Positions 50,545 to 62,807 of a DNA stretch of 64,000 nucleotides are shown in pieces. The stretch's first letter is position 1; each line of letters begins with the position of its first letter. This DNA is from Stramonita haemastoma (taxonomy: Eukaryota; Mollusca; Gastropoda; Neogastropoda; Muricidae): NCBI GenBank assembly GCA_030674155.1, contig CM060325.1, forward strand, positions 13,116,995 through 13,180,994, given 5' to 3'. The notes beneath the pieces were generated by a model. That model ran no database searches. It worked only from the letters and a program-made list of their open reading frames with translations, and was not told where the DNA came from. The translations under genes were made by a program, and so were the position numbers.

Positions 50545-51514
50545 TATCTTTTGTTCCTCAGCTTGAGATTCAAGGTTCAACAGTGGTGAGATTTTGTTTA
50601 TGTGACTGTTTTTACCTACCATTAAAGTAGGCATGTTCCAACTATGGGAATGATGTCTGAACACAACTGTTTTGATTGGGTTATTTCTTTTTTATTTTAA
50701 ATGGTTTTGGCTGTAGAAAAGACAGAAGGAATGGAAACAACAGGATTCTATCAGAATTGCATATGTAATTTGCAGATGCTTCTACAAGAATTGTCAGTAT
50801 CCCTGAAGTCGGAATGCAGCTATCTTAATGGTGGGTAAAAACAGCTGTATACTCAAAACTCTTGCCAAACACACACAAAAAAAACCAAAAGTTTTTCTTC
50901 AGAGTTTTACTTCTGCTTTTTTCTCTATCAATTTTTTTTTTTTAAGTATGAGAAATGGTTTTGCCCCATAGTATCAGTTCTGTTCATTGTAAAACAGCAG
51001 TCTGACTCTATTTTGTTTTGTTTTGTTGTTTATTTGTTATACTGGACAATTAAGAAACAATATCCATGTAAAAGGGTCAGTTGGTCTACAATGATCAGGT
51101 CTCCTGTTCTTTACTGAGCTGATTTTAGTGGATATTGGCCGAGATTGCATCCAGTTATCAGTTCAGTGCTGCATCTTGACGTAGCTTTTCTTTCTTCTTC
51201 TTCTTGGATTTGTTGTTGTTTTTTGTGGTTACTTTTTGTTGTTGTTGTTGCTTTGGTTTATTTGGTTTGTTCTTGTTGAATAGGTTTTTGTATGTTTGCG
51301 GATTGTTTTGTTTTGGGTGGGTTTTGGTGGATGTTGGTTTTTTTTTGGGGGGGCGGGGTGTTGTATTTTTGGGTGGGGGGGAGGGGGGGGCTGACAGTTT
51401 TGGCTTGTTTGGTTTTGTTGTTGGATTTGGAGGTGGGGGGGGGGGGGGGTCTACTTTCTAAGCGAGTTTGGTTTAATAAATATGAAGTATATCAAACATA
51501 GTGACACTTAATAT
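50545..51514. other. no gene; part of an old interspersed repeat
   Basis: 50569-50665 (GATTCAAGGTTCAACAGTGG, AACTATGGGAATGATGTCTG) matches 46654-46740 and 21405-21515, an old repeat about 100 bp long, apparently the 3' section of SINE family B. An inverted partial copy lies near 50800-50865. G-rich low-complexity sequence fills 51340-51450. Confidence 0.45.
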
Positions 51515-52285
51515 TGAAAACTGCAGTGTGTTGTGTATGTCTATGAATGACATGAAAGTCTGTGAACATGTGAAAAACTGCAGTGCATTGTTAGTCACAG
51601 GTGTGAATGACGATATTGTGTGTACATGTGGACAAATAAAAACTGTAATATACTATTAGTTTTGAAAGTGGGTGACAGTATTGGAAATGTGTGGACATGT
51701 GAAAACGGCTTTGCATTGTTGATTAAGTTTGTTGATGACAGAAAAATCTGCTATGAAATGTGAAATCTGGTGTATTGTTAAGTGTGTGAGTGATAAAAAA
51801 AAATTTGCTTTGAAGACATGAAAACTGTGGTGTGTTGTAAAGCGTGTGGATCAAAATCCGCTATGAACATGTGAAAACTGGGGTGTTTTGTTAGCTTTGG
51901 TATGTGAATGGTAAAAAAAAAGAGATGTGAAAATTGCATTGTTAGTTATGTGTGTGAAAGGCACAGAAATTTGGACATATTGTCTGCAGTGCACTGCTAG
52001 TTACATATGTTGGTGATGAGTTAAGGTGAATGTGTACAGCTAAAAAACTAGTGTATTGTTACCTGAAGAGTGGTAGGAAAGGCTATAAACATGTGTGTAA
52101 ATGATTTTAAAAATCTGTGAGCATCTGGAAAACCTGCGGCATATTGTAATGTAGTGTCAATGATGATGTTGGAAATCTGTGGACATGTGAAAAATGCAGT
52201 ATGATAAGAAAGTCTGTATAGTTCTAAAAACCTGTACTGCGTCGTTACGTGTGTGTATGGAATCAATTGAAATCTGCGGAACTAT
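51515..52285. repeat. degenerate minisatellite (about 55-65 bp unit)
   Basis: Recurring order GTGAACATGTGAAAA - ACTGCAGTG - CATTGTTAG - TGTGTGAATGA - AAATCTG through about 770 bases, in roughly a dozen diverged copies. Confidence 0.75.
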
Positions 52286-52639
52286 TGTTTCTTGTGTGCT
52301 GTGTCTAGTCATCTGTGAAACAAAAAGACTGGTAAGTTTCTGTGTCCAGAAAACATGAATGCTTGGCTTTGAGGATATTTTGAGGGTCTCCTTTATCTAC
52401 AGGTTATGAACTATTTTACAAAGCTGGTGTTTTGTTGTTTTTATTGATAAGCAACACCATCTGTATCATGATCCAACAGAAAAGAGAAAACAACAGATTA
52501 AGGCATGTTTATATCAGAAACCCCCCAAAATGGAAAGATAGGTGTATAGGAACAAGCCTTTTAAGAAAAATAGAAATGGTGAGAGTTGTAGACATTTGAA
52601 CTGACTGAGGCGAACACAAGAGAAGTTTCTGTGGCAGTT

Positions 52640-52785
52640 TTTTTAGTATGCTATATTGGTGAATCAAGTTTGTCAGTCTGCCATTTTGGTGAATCAAGTT
52701 TTTTAAGTCTGCCATTTTTGTGAATAAAGTTTTTCAGAATGCCATTTTGGTGAATGAAGTTTTTCAGTCTGCCGTTTTGGTCTGG
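52640..52785. repeat. about 31-bp minisatellite
   Basis: Five copies of a unit like CAGTCTGCCATTTTGGTGAA plus TCAAGTTTTT. Confidence 0.85.
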
Positions 52786-53151
52786 GGTTGATGTTAAGCT
52801 GTCTCTCTTCTGTCTTCTGACTTGCAGTATTTCTCTTCAAATTATTTGTGATGGTGAGTCAGTGGGTACATGACAGTTTTGCATTAAATGTCTGAAATGT
52901 GACCAACTTTGATCAGTATGCAGAAACTTGTGTATTTAAGTCTAGCTTTCTGTTCCCGTGTTGTATCTTGGGGTTTTTTGTTGTTGTTTTTTTTGGGGGG
53001 GGGGGTTGTCCTCCTAAACACGACATAGGTGTTACAATTAAGAAACTGCCCACTCAGTTTTAAATGAAATCTCCACCCCAATTATTAAGCTCTATTAGTA
53101 GATCTGACCTTTATTACAGCATGAGCAAGTCGACACCTAGATCCATTACCA

Positions 53152-53301
<150 letters not shown>

Positions 53302-53926
53302 GAACACTCTGCCAACAGAATTATATTGTGCTGTTTGAGTGTCCCAAACCCTACTCGCCTATTGATTATTTTCACAATTTTATACCTGTTTTCAGAAGAC
53401 GGAGATATCAAAAATGACATTGGACAGTGGAAACAGAAGTGTTATTGATGCAGAAGTGTGTGTCATTGTGAGTGTCGTTTTTTGTTAATTGTGATTTTAT
53501 CACACTAAGTCATGGATATGGAAAGTTTTATGCATGTTGAAGAAGTCCAGTGTTTTCTTGTGGTTTTTATCTTGATGTGTGCCTGTATCCAGCTGTGTTG
53601 AATTGAAAGCTGTTGAAACAAAAAGAAAAAAAAGACAAATGTGTCATGGCTGCAAGGCCAATATATTTCTAGCCAAAATACGGAAAATCGTTTTAAAAAA
53701 ATGATAAAATAAAACAGAAAAAGTACAAAAAAATTATAAAAAATAAATAAAAAGACATCATGCAAAAATTGTATGTACTGATCATGGTGAATAAAAAATA
53801 TTATTAAAAAAAAAAGCTGTGTTTGTATTTTCTTAAAGGGCTGTTTTGATGAATCATGAATGTTGTCTGTCTTCACATATATATACATATTCAAAAGCAT
53901 ATTTAAGTGCAGATACACAAAAAATA

Positions 53927-54235
53927 GCCGCCGCTGTGGCCTAGTGGTTAGGGTGTTGTACTCGTAATCTAAAGGTTGCAGGTTCGATCCCAGCTATTCC
54001 GCTATGGCGTTGTGCCCTTGGAAAAGGCACTTTACGGCTATTTTCTCACCCCACCCAGGTGTAAAAGGGGTACCAACCTTGTGTTGGGGGTTAATCCTGC
54101 GATAGACTGGCGTCCTATCCAGGGGGGAGTCTATGACTCTCAGTCGCTTAACGCCACAGAAACCGGGATAAGCACCGGCCTGATGAGCCTTATGGCTCGG
54201 GACAGACTTTTAACTCTTTTTAACACAAAAAATAT
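53927..54235 (+). mobile_element. tRNA-derived SINE family C
   Basis: The head GTGGCCTAGTGGTTAGGGTG (A box) and GGTTGCAGGTTCGATCCC (B box) are well preserved. A conserved core follows: GTTGTGCCCTTGGAAAAGGC, CACCCAGGTGTAAAAGGGGTACC and GATAGACTGGCGTCCTATCC. These are words seen in deeply conserved metazoan SINE core domains (Nin-DC-type; exact name uncertain). It ends in A-rich sequence. The middle word is shared with the 5S-headed SINE at 10241-10520, indicating exchange of heads on a common core. Confidence 0.82.
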
Positions 54236-54286
54236 GTCAATTAAACAAAACTTTGCATACTATTATAGAAACTTTCATTTGTGTGT

Positions 54287-54288
54287 GT

Positions 54289-54381
<93 letters not shown>

Positions 54382-54425
54382 CATGCATGCATGCGGACGG
54401 GTGCGCATGCACACACACACACACA
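54287..54425. repeat. (CA)n with (GCAT)n block
   Basis: About 45 CA units, then ATGCATGCATGCATGC and a second short CA run. Confidence 0.95.
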
Positions 54426-54502
54426 TGCGTACATGTACAGAGGTTTAATATCATGTATGTGCATACACAAACTTCCTGAATCTGGATTTATTGCCCCCCC
54501 CC

Positions 54503-54590
<88 letters not shown>
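54503..54590. repeat. (TGTC)n(TC)n microsatellite
   Basis: About 15 TGTC units followed by about 14 CT units. Confidence 0.95.
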
Positions 54591-54593
<3 letters not shown>

Positions 54594-55018
54594 TGGGAAG
54601 AACTATATTTACCACCTCTGATAAAAATGCACATCTTGTATGTTCTCTCCATCTCCTTTTCCCAAGACTCTTTTCCCCTCTACTTTCTCTCATCTTTATT
54701 TTTATTATTATTATTTTTTTTTTACACTTGTTCTGTATTCTTCTATTATGGAAGGGTTTTTTTTGTTAACGTTTGCCTTGTTTTCTTTCTTCACTCCCCA
54801 CCCATTTTACATTGTTTTGGGGGTTGGATGAAAAAAATGAATGTTTGATCCTGTAATCTCAGCACAAAAGAATTCTGTTTATTACCTGGTCACACAAAAG
54901 TCGTGTTAACTGCCCATTCATTTTCAAGATCCCGTTCTTACTTGTCAGCATGCCTCTGTGTGGTGATGGTGGCTTTGAAACTGCCCTGCCTTTCTCGTCT
55001 GACATACTGTGGTTTCTT

Positions 55019-55415
55019 TATTTTATTTATTTATTTTATTTATTCTTTTATATCAAGGATAATGGATTAAGCAATTATGTGCCATTTTAAATCCAGTTCC
55101 CTTTGTGTAAGCAGTTTTGTAAATCTTGTCATCTGGGTTTTTTTTTTTTGTTTGTTTTTTTTATCTTGTCATCTGTTCCCACCGGCACACAATGGCCTAC
55201 TCTTACATAAAGCGGAACAGGATTTAACATGTGAGCAAGATGTTCTGTGTGCGTTCACACATGGGGCCTTGATTTGTAGTTACATCCAAGGACTATTAGG
55301 GGGGGGGGGGGGGGGGGTGGATGGAGTCAGCACTGATGTTAACTCTAGGGGGAAAATTCCCTTGAACCCAGGTAGTCAAATTGCGAGCGCAGTGTTCTGA
55401 CCACAGGGCCATGGG
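55019..55415 (-). mobile_element. SINE family A, near full length, carrying a secondary T-rich insertion
   Basis: TATTTATT tail at the left, body, and a decayed head near 55415 (GACCACAGGGCC). A T-rich segment at 55136-55162 is bracketed by two copies of ATCTTGTCATCTG (55123-55135 and 55163-55175). A 17-base G run lies at 55301-55317. Confidence 0.88.
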
Positions 55416-56403
55416 TTATTCTGTTCCTGTGCAACAGCCTGGCATCCCTGAGAAAATCGAGTGTCCTGCAACACCTACTCAGGGTCTGATGACTTCAGCT
55501 ACTTTACAACATGTCTGACTGACTGACATCTTCCTTGAGTAACTAACTCTCTGAGGAGTAAGAAAAAAAAGAGAAATTCTCTGTGGAGTGTGAAGCCTTC
55601 AACTTGTGTGTCTTGGGCAAGCTGAATCTGGCAAAGCTTGTTTCTCTCCAGGACTGGGGTTGTTTGGTGAATATGTTCATGTCATTCATACAGCCAGCCA
55701 TTGCTGGCCTAAGTACTCTTCTATGAAAACAGGATAACATTTTTAACAGGTGTTTATGATATTATGACTATGTGTTTGTCTGCACATGGGACCTAGGTCT
55801 GGAGTCTCATCTGAAATACTTGCACAGGAATGGAGTAGGAACAAGGGATAAAGCTCAAATGGACCGCTCCACAAAACTTTGAACCTACATCCTATTCCTT
55901 AGATGTTTAAAGATCATGATTTTGACGCTGTATATTTCCTTTCTGCTAGACCACTTTCGCCGAGAGAACTCCACAGGCCTGTTTCCTAAGGTGGACACAA
56001 TAATGAAAATACCTGACCAGACCTCAGCAGCTGGTAAAAAGAAAGATGATAAAATCATTAGTTTAGTACTGCCGACCTGACACCAGGACTTTGGCCTCCT
56101 GCTGCTGCTAAGATTCTGGTCAGACTTATCTCCCAGCTTTCCTTTCAGCAGTCAGATAATTAATATGCTCCGTAAAAAAATTTTTTTAAAGGGGGGGGGG
56201 GGGGGGAGCAGCCGTTGGTAGCGGTGAAATCCCTGATCATGATCTCTGAGGGCCTACTTATTGTAGCAGTGCAAATGATAATAATAGTTTTATACTTTCA
56301 ATACTTACAATCTTGACACCAGGGCTTTGGCATGTGTTGATCATGTGTAGCTGAGTACTGGTCTCTCTTGAATGGACTGACAAATATTGCTATCTTAAAA
56401 TGA
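55416..56403. other. no gene recognised
   Basis: Includes a decayed SINE-like section near 55780-55850 (GGAGTCTCATCTGAAATACT) and a G run at about 56191-56207. No coding signal. Confidence 0.4.
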
Positions 56404-56525
56404 ATCTGGGAACAGATGACAAGATTTACAAAGCTGCATACACACGGGGACTTGATGTAAAAAAAGCACATGAGTGCTCATTCCATTATCCTTCATATAA
56501 AAGAACAAATACATCAATAAAAACA
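56404..56525 (+). mobile_element. SINE family A 3' fragment
   Basis: GGGAACAGATGACAAGATTT to CCATTATCCTTCATATAAAA with an A-rich tail. Confidence 0.88.
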
Positions 56526-56899
56526 AATGAATCTTGTAATGTATCAATGGAGGACTTGTTAAGCCCTTGCAGGCAAGTCAACTACAAGAGGAAGATTCAG
56601 AAAATAAACCAGTGCTAAAGTCAAAGATGAATATACTGAGCCCCTAGTACATAACAGCAGCACAACTCATTTACGTCATACGAAGGGAAAACCAATTATT
56701 TTCTAGTGACCATGCTCTACTTGTGGAGTCCCGCACAGGATGGTAGAGTGCTGAGCGCTGTGCCTCAGAGGGCCTGACCCCATGTCATCAACGGTTACCC
56801 TGTCACCTGGAGCCAAGCTTTGGAGGTCTGGCAGAAAAAAATGCTACTGGCCACAAAACATAAAACATCAGGTGGAAAAACACACTATACAATAGTAAA

Positions 56900-56916
56900 T
56901 CTATCTATCTAACTAA

Positions 56917-56988
<72 letters not shown>

Positions 56989-57014
56989 TATCTATCTGTC
57001 TGTCTGTCTGTCTG
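56900..57014. repeat. (CTAT)n(CTGT)n microsatellite
   Basis: About 23 CTAT and 5 CTGT units. The same kind of array resumes at 57364 on the far side of a SINE. Confidence 0.95.
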
Positions 57015-57363
57015 TTTTATTTATTTATTTTTTAATTTATTCTTTTTTTATATCGAGGATAACAGAATAAGCAATCATGTGCTTTTTTTCATCCGGTCCC
57101 TGTGTGTATGCAGTTTTGTAAATCTTGTCATCTGTTCCCACCGGCACACGATGGCTTACTCTTAGGAAAAGCGGAACAGGATTTAACGTGCGCGCAAAAT
57201 GTTCTGCGTGCGTTCGCACACGGGGCCTCGGTTTAAAGTCTCATCCGAAGGACTTTTGGGGAGAGTGGAGTCAGCACTGATGTTAACTCCAGGAAGAAAA
57301 TTTCCTCGACCGGACTCGGGTCGTCAAATTGCCAGCGCAATGTTCTGACCACTAGGTTATCCT
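57015..57363 (-). mobile_element. SINE family A, full length, inside a tetranucleotide array
   Basis: Minus orientation, with TTATTTATT tail, body identical in order to the consensus, and head ending at ACCACTAGGTTATCC. (CTAT/CTGT)n lies on both sides, so the SINE split or seeded the array. Its sequence is close to consensus, so it is young. Confidence 0.93.
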
Positions 57364-57364
57364 A

Positions 57365-57431
<67 letters not shown>

Positions 57432-57458
57432 GTCTATCTACACACACACACAAACACA

Positions 57459-57514
<56 letters not shown>
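57364..57514. repeat. (CTGT)n(CTAT)n(CA)n compound microsatellite
   Basis: About 14 CTGT units, a few CTAT units, then about 37 CA units with small interruptions. Confidence 0.95.
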
Positions 57515-57518
<4 letters not shown>

Positions 57519-59320
57519 GTAGTGGATTTAAAGGAAAAGTCCAGATAGTAATCTTTCATAAGGTTCATGTTTCATAAGATTCATGTAGTTATAATGATTT
57601 CATCTGTTTCATACACAAAGCTACCAAAGACAAATACTAAAGTTTCACGAGTTTCATGTAAAATCCTGAAAAAATACAGGTGATTTACCAGATTCGTGTG
57701 TGAGGGTTGACACGAATGATATGAGGGTAAAAAATAAGTACAGTTTCTTTCAGAAGGTTCCTGTAACAATACTTGTTTCATCAGTTTCATGTCCAATAAG
57801 AGCGGACACCAGCTGTGGTGGCACTCCAGGAAACACTTACAAAAACAATAACACAAAAAAAGGGGAAGGGGGGGGGGGGGGGGGGGGGGATTTGCTTTGT
57901 CGGGGTATTTCGCCGTCCACGAAAGGGCAAACCCCATAATCACCCCATGGGCATATTTATACAATTCCAACATCAATGTAAACAAAACCCACCGAGCATG
58001 GGACCTCAGGCACGGGGAGTTTGCTAGTGGATAACTCCTTGCTCTACAGTCTATGATTAAGCCTGTTTTTACTGACAGCAAAATTTTCTCTATTTTCTTG
58101 GTTGCTTTTGCGTTTATTGTACACTACATTAAAGGGGAAAAGCCCGTAAGAAAATTGTGAAAAATTTTGATTCCAATAAAAACAGGCCTAGTTATGGAGT
58201 GTTTTTGGCCAGGCCTCTTAATAATCTCTATTAAGTCAAGCCTTGGTTATTCAGGAAGAGCATTGTGGAATTAAAAGAGGCGCTATGTCATATGTCCAAC
58301 ACACTCCCTTACGGGCCTAACCTAGTCTTCCTGGCGTGCTTTGTGACCTTACGCCCATCCTTGATCCATCTTTACATATCTAAGTTGGTTTTTTCCCCCA
58401 AAAGACATTTCGCTATCACACTTTGTCTCGTGTTAGGTTACAACCAAGTTTTTAGTCACTTCAATGTAAAAAAATCCAGATAGGTTTAAAATCAGGTGAG
58501 GTGCAAGAATTAATGTAAGTCTTGGGGCCATGAATTTGTCTTTGAGCGCCTAGGATGGAGATAAGCAACCCCTGTAACATTAAAAACGTTGATCTGGTCA
58601 AGCAAACTTATCTTTATACAAAAATGATAAACATTATTGAGGCCTCTTTGATCTTGGAAGGAAAGTGTCTTGACTGTTGACAGCATAACGGCTTTAGGAT
58701 TGATTATATCTATGGACAAGGACTCTGAGGGAAATGAACTACATAAAATATTGCCCAATTGTTTACAAAAAGGAAAGCATACATATTCAATAACACAAAG
58801 AATAATTAAATAATGCATTGTGGTTTTAGGTTGAGATACGTAATGTTAGACACACAGACTTATCACCGTAAAAATATTACGCTCAAAATAGGCCTAGATC
58901 AAACATACCTTTTTACATCATCGGTCACGTGACACGTAATGGTGGACAACTTTGCGAGTGATACACCCGGGATCTCAGCATTGCATGTGTGTGTCCCTCT
59001 GAATATACCACCTGGATAGTTTTATATATTTTGTATATCAATACCCATTTCACAAACCTTCCAGCGAACAATTCAGGCGACATAAAGGGGGTGTGTTTGC
59101 AATACAGAACGATTTTCCGCCTTTGGCGACAACGTAAGTTGTTATGTGGAGTTGTCTTCTGCTTTTACAGTGTTGACTACTGTAACTAACTACCACTCAA
59201 CTAGTAGTACTGGCTTTATTTAAGTGTAAAGTTTTGACAGAGATAGAATGTATAACAAGATCTTGTTTATCGTATATTAATCATTTGGTTCGGCTTGGTG
59301 GAATTATATGACTAAAGAGT
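57515..59320. other. no gene recognised
   Basis: Short repeats of TTTCATAAG/GTTTCATG at about 57555-57790 and a G run at 57869-57890. No coding signal. Confidence 0.4.
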
Positions 59321-59382
<62 letters not shown>

Positions 59383-59406
59383 CGTGTGTACGTGTGTGTA
59401 TGTGTC

Positions 59407-59459
<53 letters not shown>

Positions 59460-59469
59460 CTGATTTTGT

Positions 59470-59521
<52 letters not shown>

Positions 59522-59752
59522 ACAGTGTGAAAATGTGTACACAGGTGTGTGTGTGTGTATGTGTGTGTGTGCACATGTGCGCATGTATAATACAAGTTTG
59601 TGTGAGTGTATGTGTGTGTGTGTTAGTGTGTGTGTGTGTGTGTGTGTGTGTACAATAATGTAAAATTATAGTGTGTGTGTGTGTGTGCGCACACATATGT
59701 GTATGTACACATGTGTGTGCACACACGTGTGTGTGTGTGTGTGTGTGTGTGT
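59321..59752. repeat. long compound (GT)n tract
   Basis: Several (GT)n blocks separated by short unique interruptions such as CACTGTG, ACTGATTTTGTC and GTACACAGTGTG. Confidence 0.95.
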
Positions 59753-59802
59753 TTAAAAGCTTACCAGTTTGTGTCAACTGTGAATGTTTTTAATTTTATG
59801 CT

Positions 59803-59823
59803 CTCTGTCTCTGTGTCTCTGTC

Positions 59824-59917
<94 letters not shown>
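59803..59917. repeat. (CTGT)n(CT)n microsatellite
   Basis: CTGT units followed by about 24 CT units, directly abutting a SINE. Confidence 0.95.
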
Positions 59918-59918
<1 letters not shown>

Positions 59919-59920
<2 letters not shown>

Positions 59921-60269
59921 GGGACGGATAGCCTAGTGGTCAGAACATTGCGCTGGCAATTTGAAGACCCGGGTTCGAATCTGGTCGAGGAGATTTTTCT
60001 CCTGGAGTTAACATCAGTGCTGACTCCACTCTCCCCACAAGTCCTTCGGATGAGACTTTAAACCGAGGCCCCGTGTGCGAACGCACGCAGAACATCTTGC
60101 GCACACGTTAAATCCTGTTCTGCTTTTCGTAAGAGTAGGCCATCGTGTGCCGGTGGGAAGAGATGACATTTACAAAACTGCATACACACGGGGACTAGAT
60201 GTAAAAAAGCACAAGAGTGCTTATCCCATTATCCTCGATATAAAAGAATAAATCAAATCAAATCAAATC
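59919..60269 (+). mobile_element. SINE family A, reference full-length copy
   Basis: The best-preserved copy. The tRNA-like head is GGGGACGGATAGCCTAGTGG (A box) with CCCGGGTTCGAATCTGG (B box). The body contains CTGGAGTTAACATCAGTGCT, TCGGATGAGACTTTAAACCG, GTGTGCGAACGCACGCAGAA and GAGTAGGCCATCGTGTGCCG. An AAGCACAAGAGTGCTT hairpin and an (AATCA)n-type tail follow. It lies between (CT)n on the left and (CCCT)n(CT)n on the right. It is transcribed by Pol III if active (family knowledge). It is not a tRNA gene, because the acceptor stem does not close. Confidence 0.95.
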
Positions 60270-60286
60270 TCCCTCCCTCCCTCCCT

Positions 60287-60376
<90 letters not shown>
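60269..60376. repeat. (CCCT)n(CT)n microsatellite
   Basis: Six CCCT-type units then about 40 CT units, continuing the array on the left of the SINE. Confidence 0.95.
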
Positions 60377-60377
<1 letters not shown>

Positions 60378-61257
60378 AAATCATGTGTTGGAGTGAAATG
60401 ATGTGAACATATTTAATGGTTTGCTAGATTAAAGGATTAATGCAATGCTTTTAAAAATAAGAATGGTTCATTAACATCATTACTATTGTTTTGTTTTGTG
60501 GCAGAAAGCACACAGTTGCACTTGTATCTTTTGATGTGTCAATCATGATTTGTATGAATTCATTAATTCAGACACTGATACACACATGCTGACAGTGACA
60601 CAGTGTACAATTAACTTTGTGTAATTTCATGTGTGATGAATCCCAGCAAAGTTTGTTGTTGTGAGAACACAGATTGTAGCACATCATTTGATACTAATTC
60701 AGGGTGGCACATTATGCATGCCATTGGTTAACCAGGGAGTGAGGGACATTGCATCATTCCCAATTTAAAAGATTATTGATTAGTTTTCATATTTTCTGTA
60801 CATTGATTTTAATCTGACAAAGTTTACTCTATAACTTTGCGATTCCAATTCAAGCAAATAAAGACGGCATTCGACAGATTATAGTTAACTTTAGTCAATT
60901 ACTCTACAGTGGCAACATAGAGCTCTCGCTGAGTTTGATTACAGATAAGTGGCTATCATCAGTTCCTGTTCGTTTGATTTTTTTTTTATCACCAATATCT
61001 TTGAAATTTGCATACATCTCATCATTATCTTGTGTTAACTTATTGTTATCATGCTGTTGTTGCTGAATTGTTTTTTGACGCCCTTTTGGGCTTTTGTCTT
61101 CACTAGTGTTATTTGTGGAGTTTCATTCATTTCTTGGTTAAAACAACTCATTTTGGATAGTGACATACATTATACATCATTACATGTGTATGGCCTACGA
61201 TTATGTCAGTTGATGCCTGTTTGGATGATAATATCAAATCTATCCATGGTGAAATAA
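60377..61257. other. no gene recognised
   Basis: AT-rich unique sequence. Confidence 0.4.
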
Positions 61258-62005
61258 ATGAGGCATGGTGTTATTCAGGGTATGCTGCTGACAGTGTAAA
61301 GTCTCACAGATCATGGTGTTAATCTGTTATTCAGGGTATGCTGCTGACTGTAAAGTCTTACAGATCATGGTGTTATTCAGGGTATGCTGCTGACTGTAAA
61401 GTCTGACAGATCATGGTGTTATTCAGGGTATGCTGCTGACAGTGTAAAGTCTGACAGATCATGGTGTTATTCAGGGTATGCTGCTGACAGTGTAAAGTCT
61501 GACAGATCATGTTGTTATTCAGGGTATGCTGCTGACAATGTAAAGTCTGACAGATCATGGTGTTATTCTGTTATTCAGGGTATGCTGCTGACAGTGTAAA
61601 GTCTGACAGATCATGGTGTTAATCTGTTATTCAGGGTATGCTGCTGACAGTGTAAAGCCTCACAGATCATGGTGTTATTCAAGGTATGCTGCTGACAGTG
61701 TAAAGTCTGACAGATCATGGTGTTAATCTGTTATTCAGGGTATGCTGCTGACAGTGTAAAGCCTCACAGATCATGGTGTTAATCTGTTATTCAGGGTATG
61801 GTGCTGACACTAGTGACAGTGTAAAGTCTGACAGATCATGGTGTTAATCTGTTATTCAGGGTATGCTGCTGACAGTGTAAAGTCTCACGGATCATGGTGT
61901 TAATCTGTTATTCAGGGTATGCTGCTGGCAGTGTAATGTCTGACAGATCATACCAGTGTTAATCTGTTATTCAGGGTATGCTGCTGGCAGTGTAAAGCCT
62001 GACAG
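61258..62005. repeat. 48/56-bp minisatellite
   Basis: About 14 copies of a unit built from GGTATGCTGCTGACAGTGTA, AAGTCTGACAGATCATGGTG and TTATTCAG. Long units add AATCTGTT before TATTCAG. Every unit contains an acceptor-like TTATTCAGG and an ATCATGG word. Confidence 0.95.
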
Positions 62006-62008
62006 ATC

Positions 62009-62073
62009 ATGGGAGAAGCAGCAGGTGGGGCTCCCTCCACCTCCAGCCTATCACAGCTGCAGATCACAAGTAG
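62009..62073 (+). CDS. possible first coding exon of an unidentified gene
   Basis: An ATG at 62009, inside the last partial minisatellite unit, opens MGEAAGGAPSTSSLSQLQIT. It reaches a donor-like GTAG|GTACAC at 62074 in phase 2. An in-frame TGA lies nine bases before the ATG. The composition looks coding and differs from its surroundings, but the stretch is very short and no downstream exon lies in the window, so this is tentative. It may equally be an internal exon using an AG inside the repeat. Confidence 0.25.
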
Positions 62074-62459
62074 GTACACCTGTGTAGTGTATACTGTATA
62101 TCCCTGTCTGCTTATTGTATAACATAACTTGTGAATTGTTTTGTAATGCAGTGTGTAGTTACTACTACTACTACTTCTTCATGTATCTAGTACATGGTGT
62201 TGTGCTGTGTTGCATTGCATTGTATCGTATTTTATGTTTATAAATTGTCAAACTTTACTGCTCTAAATTTTACTGTACAGTGTATACTGCAAGTGCTTAC
62301 ACTACACTGTACTGCTCTGCACTTTAAGTACGATGCTGTCTTAAATTTGACATGTTTAAATAGCACCTTTTGGGAGTGGGTCACATGTATACATACATGT
62401 ATACATACAGACAGATGCTAGCAATAGCATGTGCATGTAATACATTATGTAGCGTTTTA

Positions 62460-62475
62460 AACACACACACACACA

Positions 62476-62553
<78 letters not shown>

Positions 62554-62559
62554 ACACTC

Positions 62560-62641
<82 letters not shown>
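62460..62641. repeat. (CA)n microsatellite
   Basis: About 88 CA units with three small interruptions. Confidence 0.95.
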
Positions 62642-62644
<3 letters not shown>

Positions 62645-62807
62645 ATTCACTAGATAAAGACTGAGAATAATACAGAATGCTCCCCTAACTCTGTCGGTGT
62701 ATGGGGAGTCATGGGGCACTGCACTGCACCAAAGCACGTCAGGTGGAGTGTCTTTGGCAGAATGAACCTGGCAAACCCTGTCCTGTCCAGGTCACAGGTT
62801 TCATGTT

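Noticed and set aside
59919..60000. Functional tRNA gene
   Set aside because: A and B boxes are present, but the acceptor stem does not pair and the same head recurs in many truncated copies with a common body, so it is a SINE.
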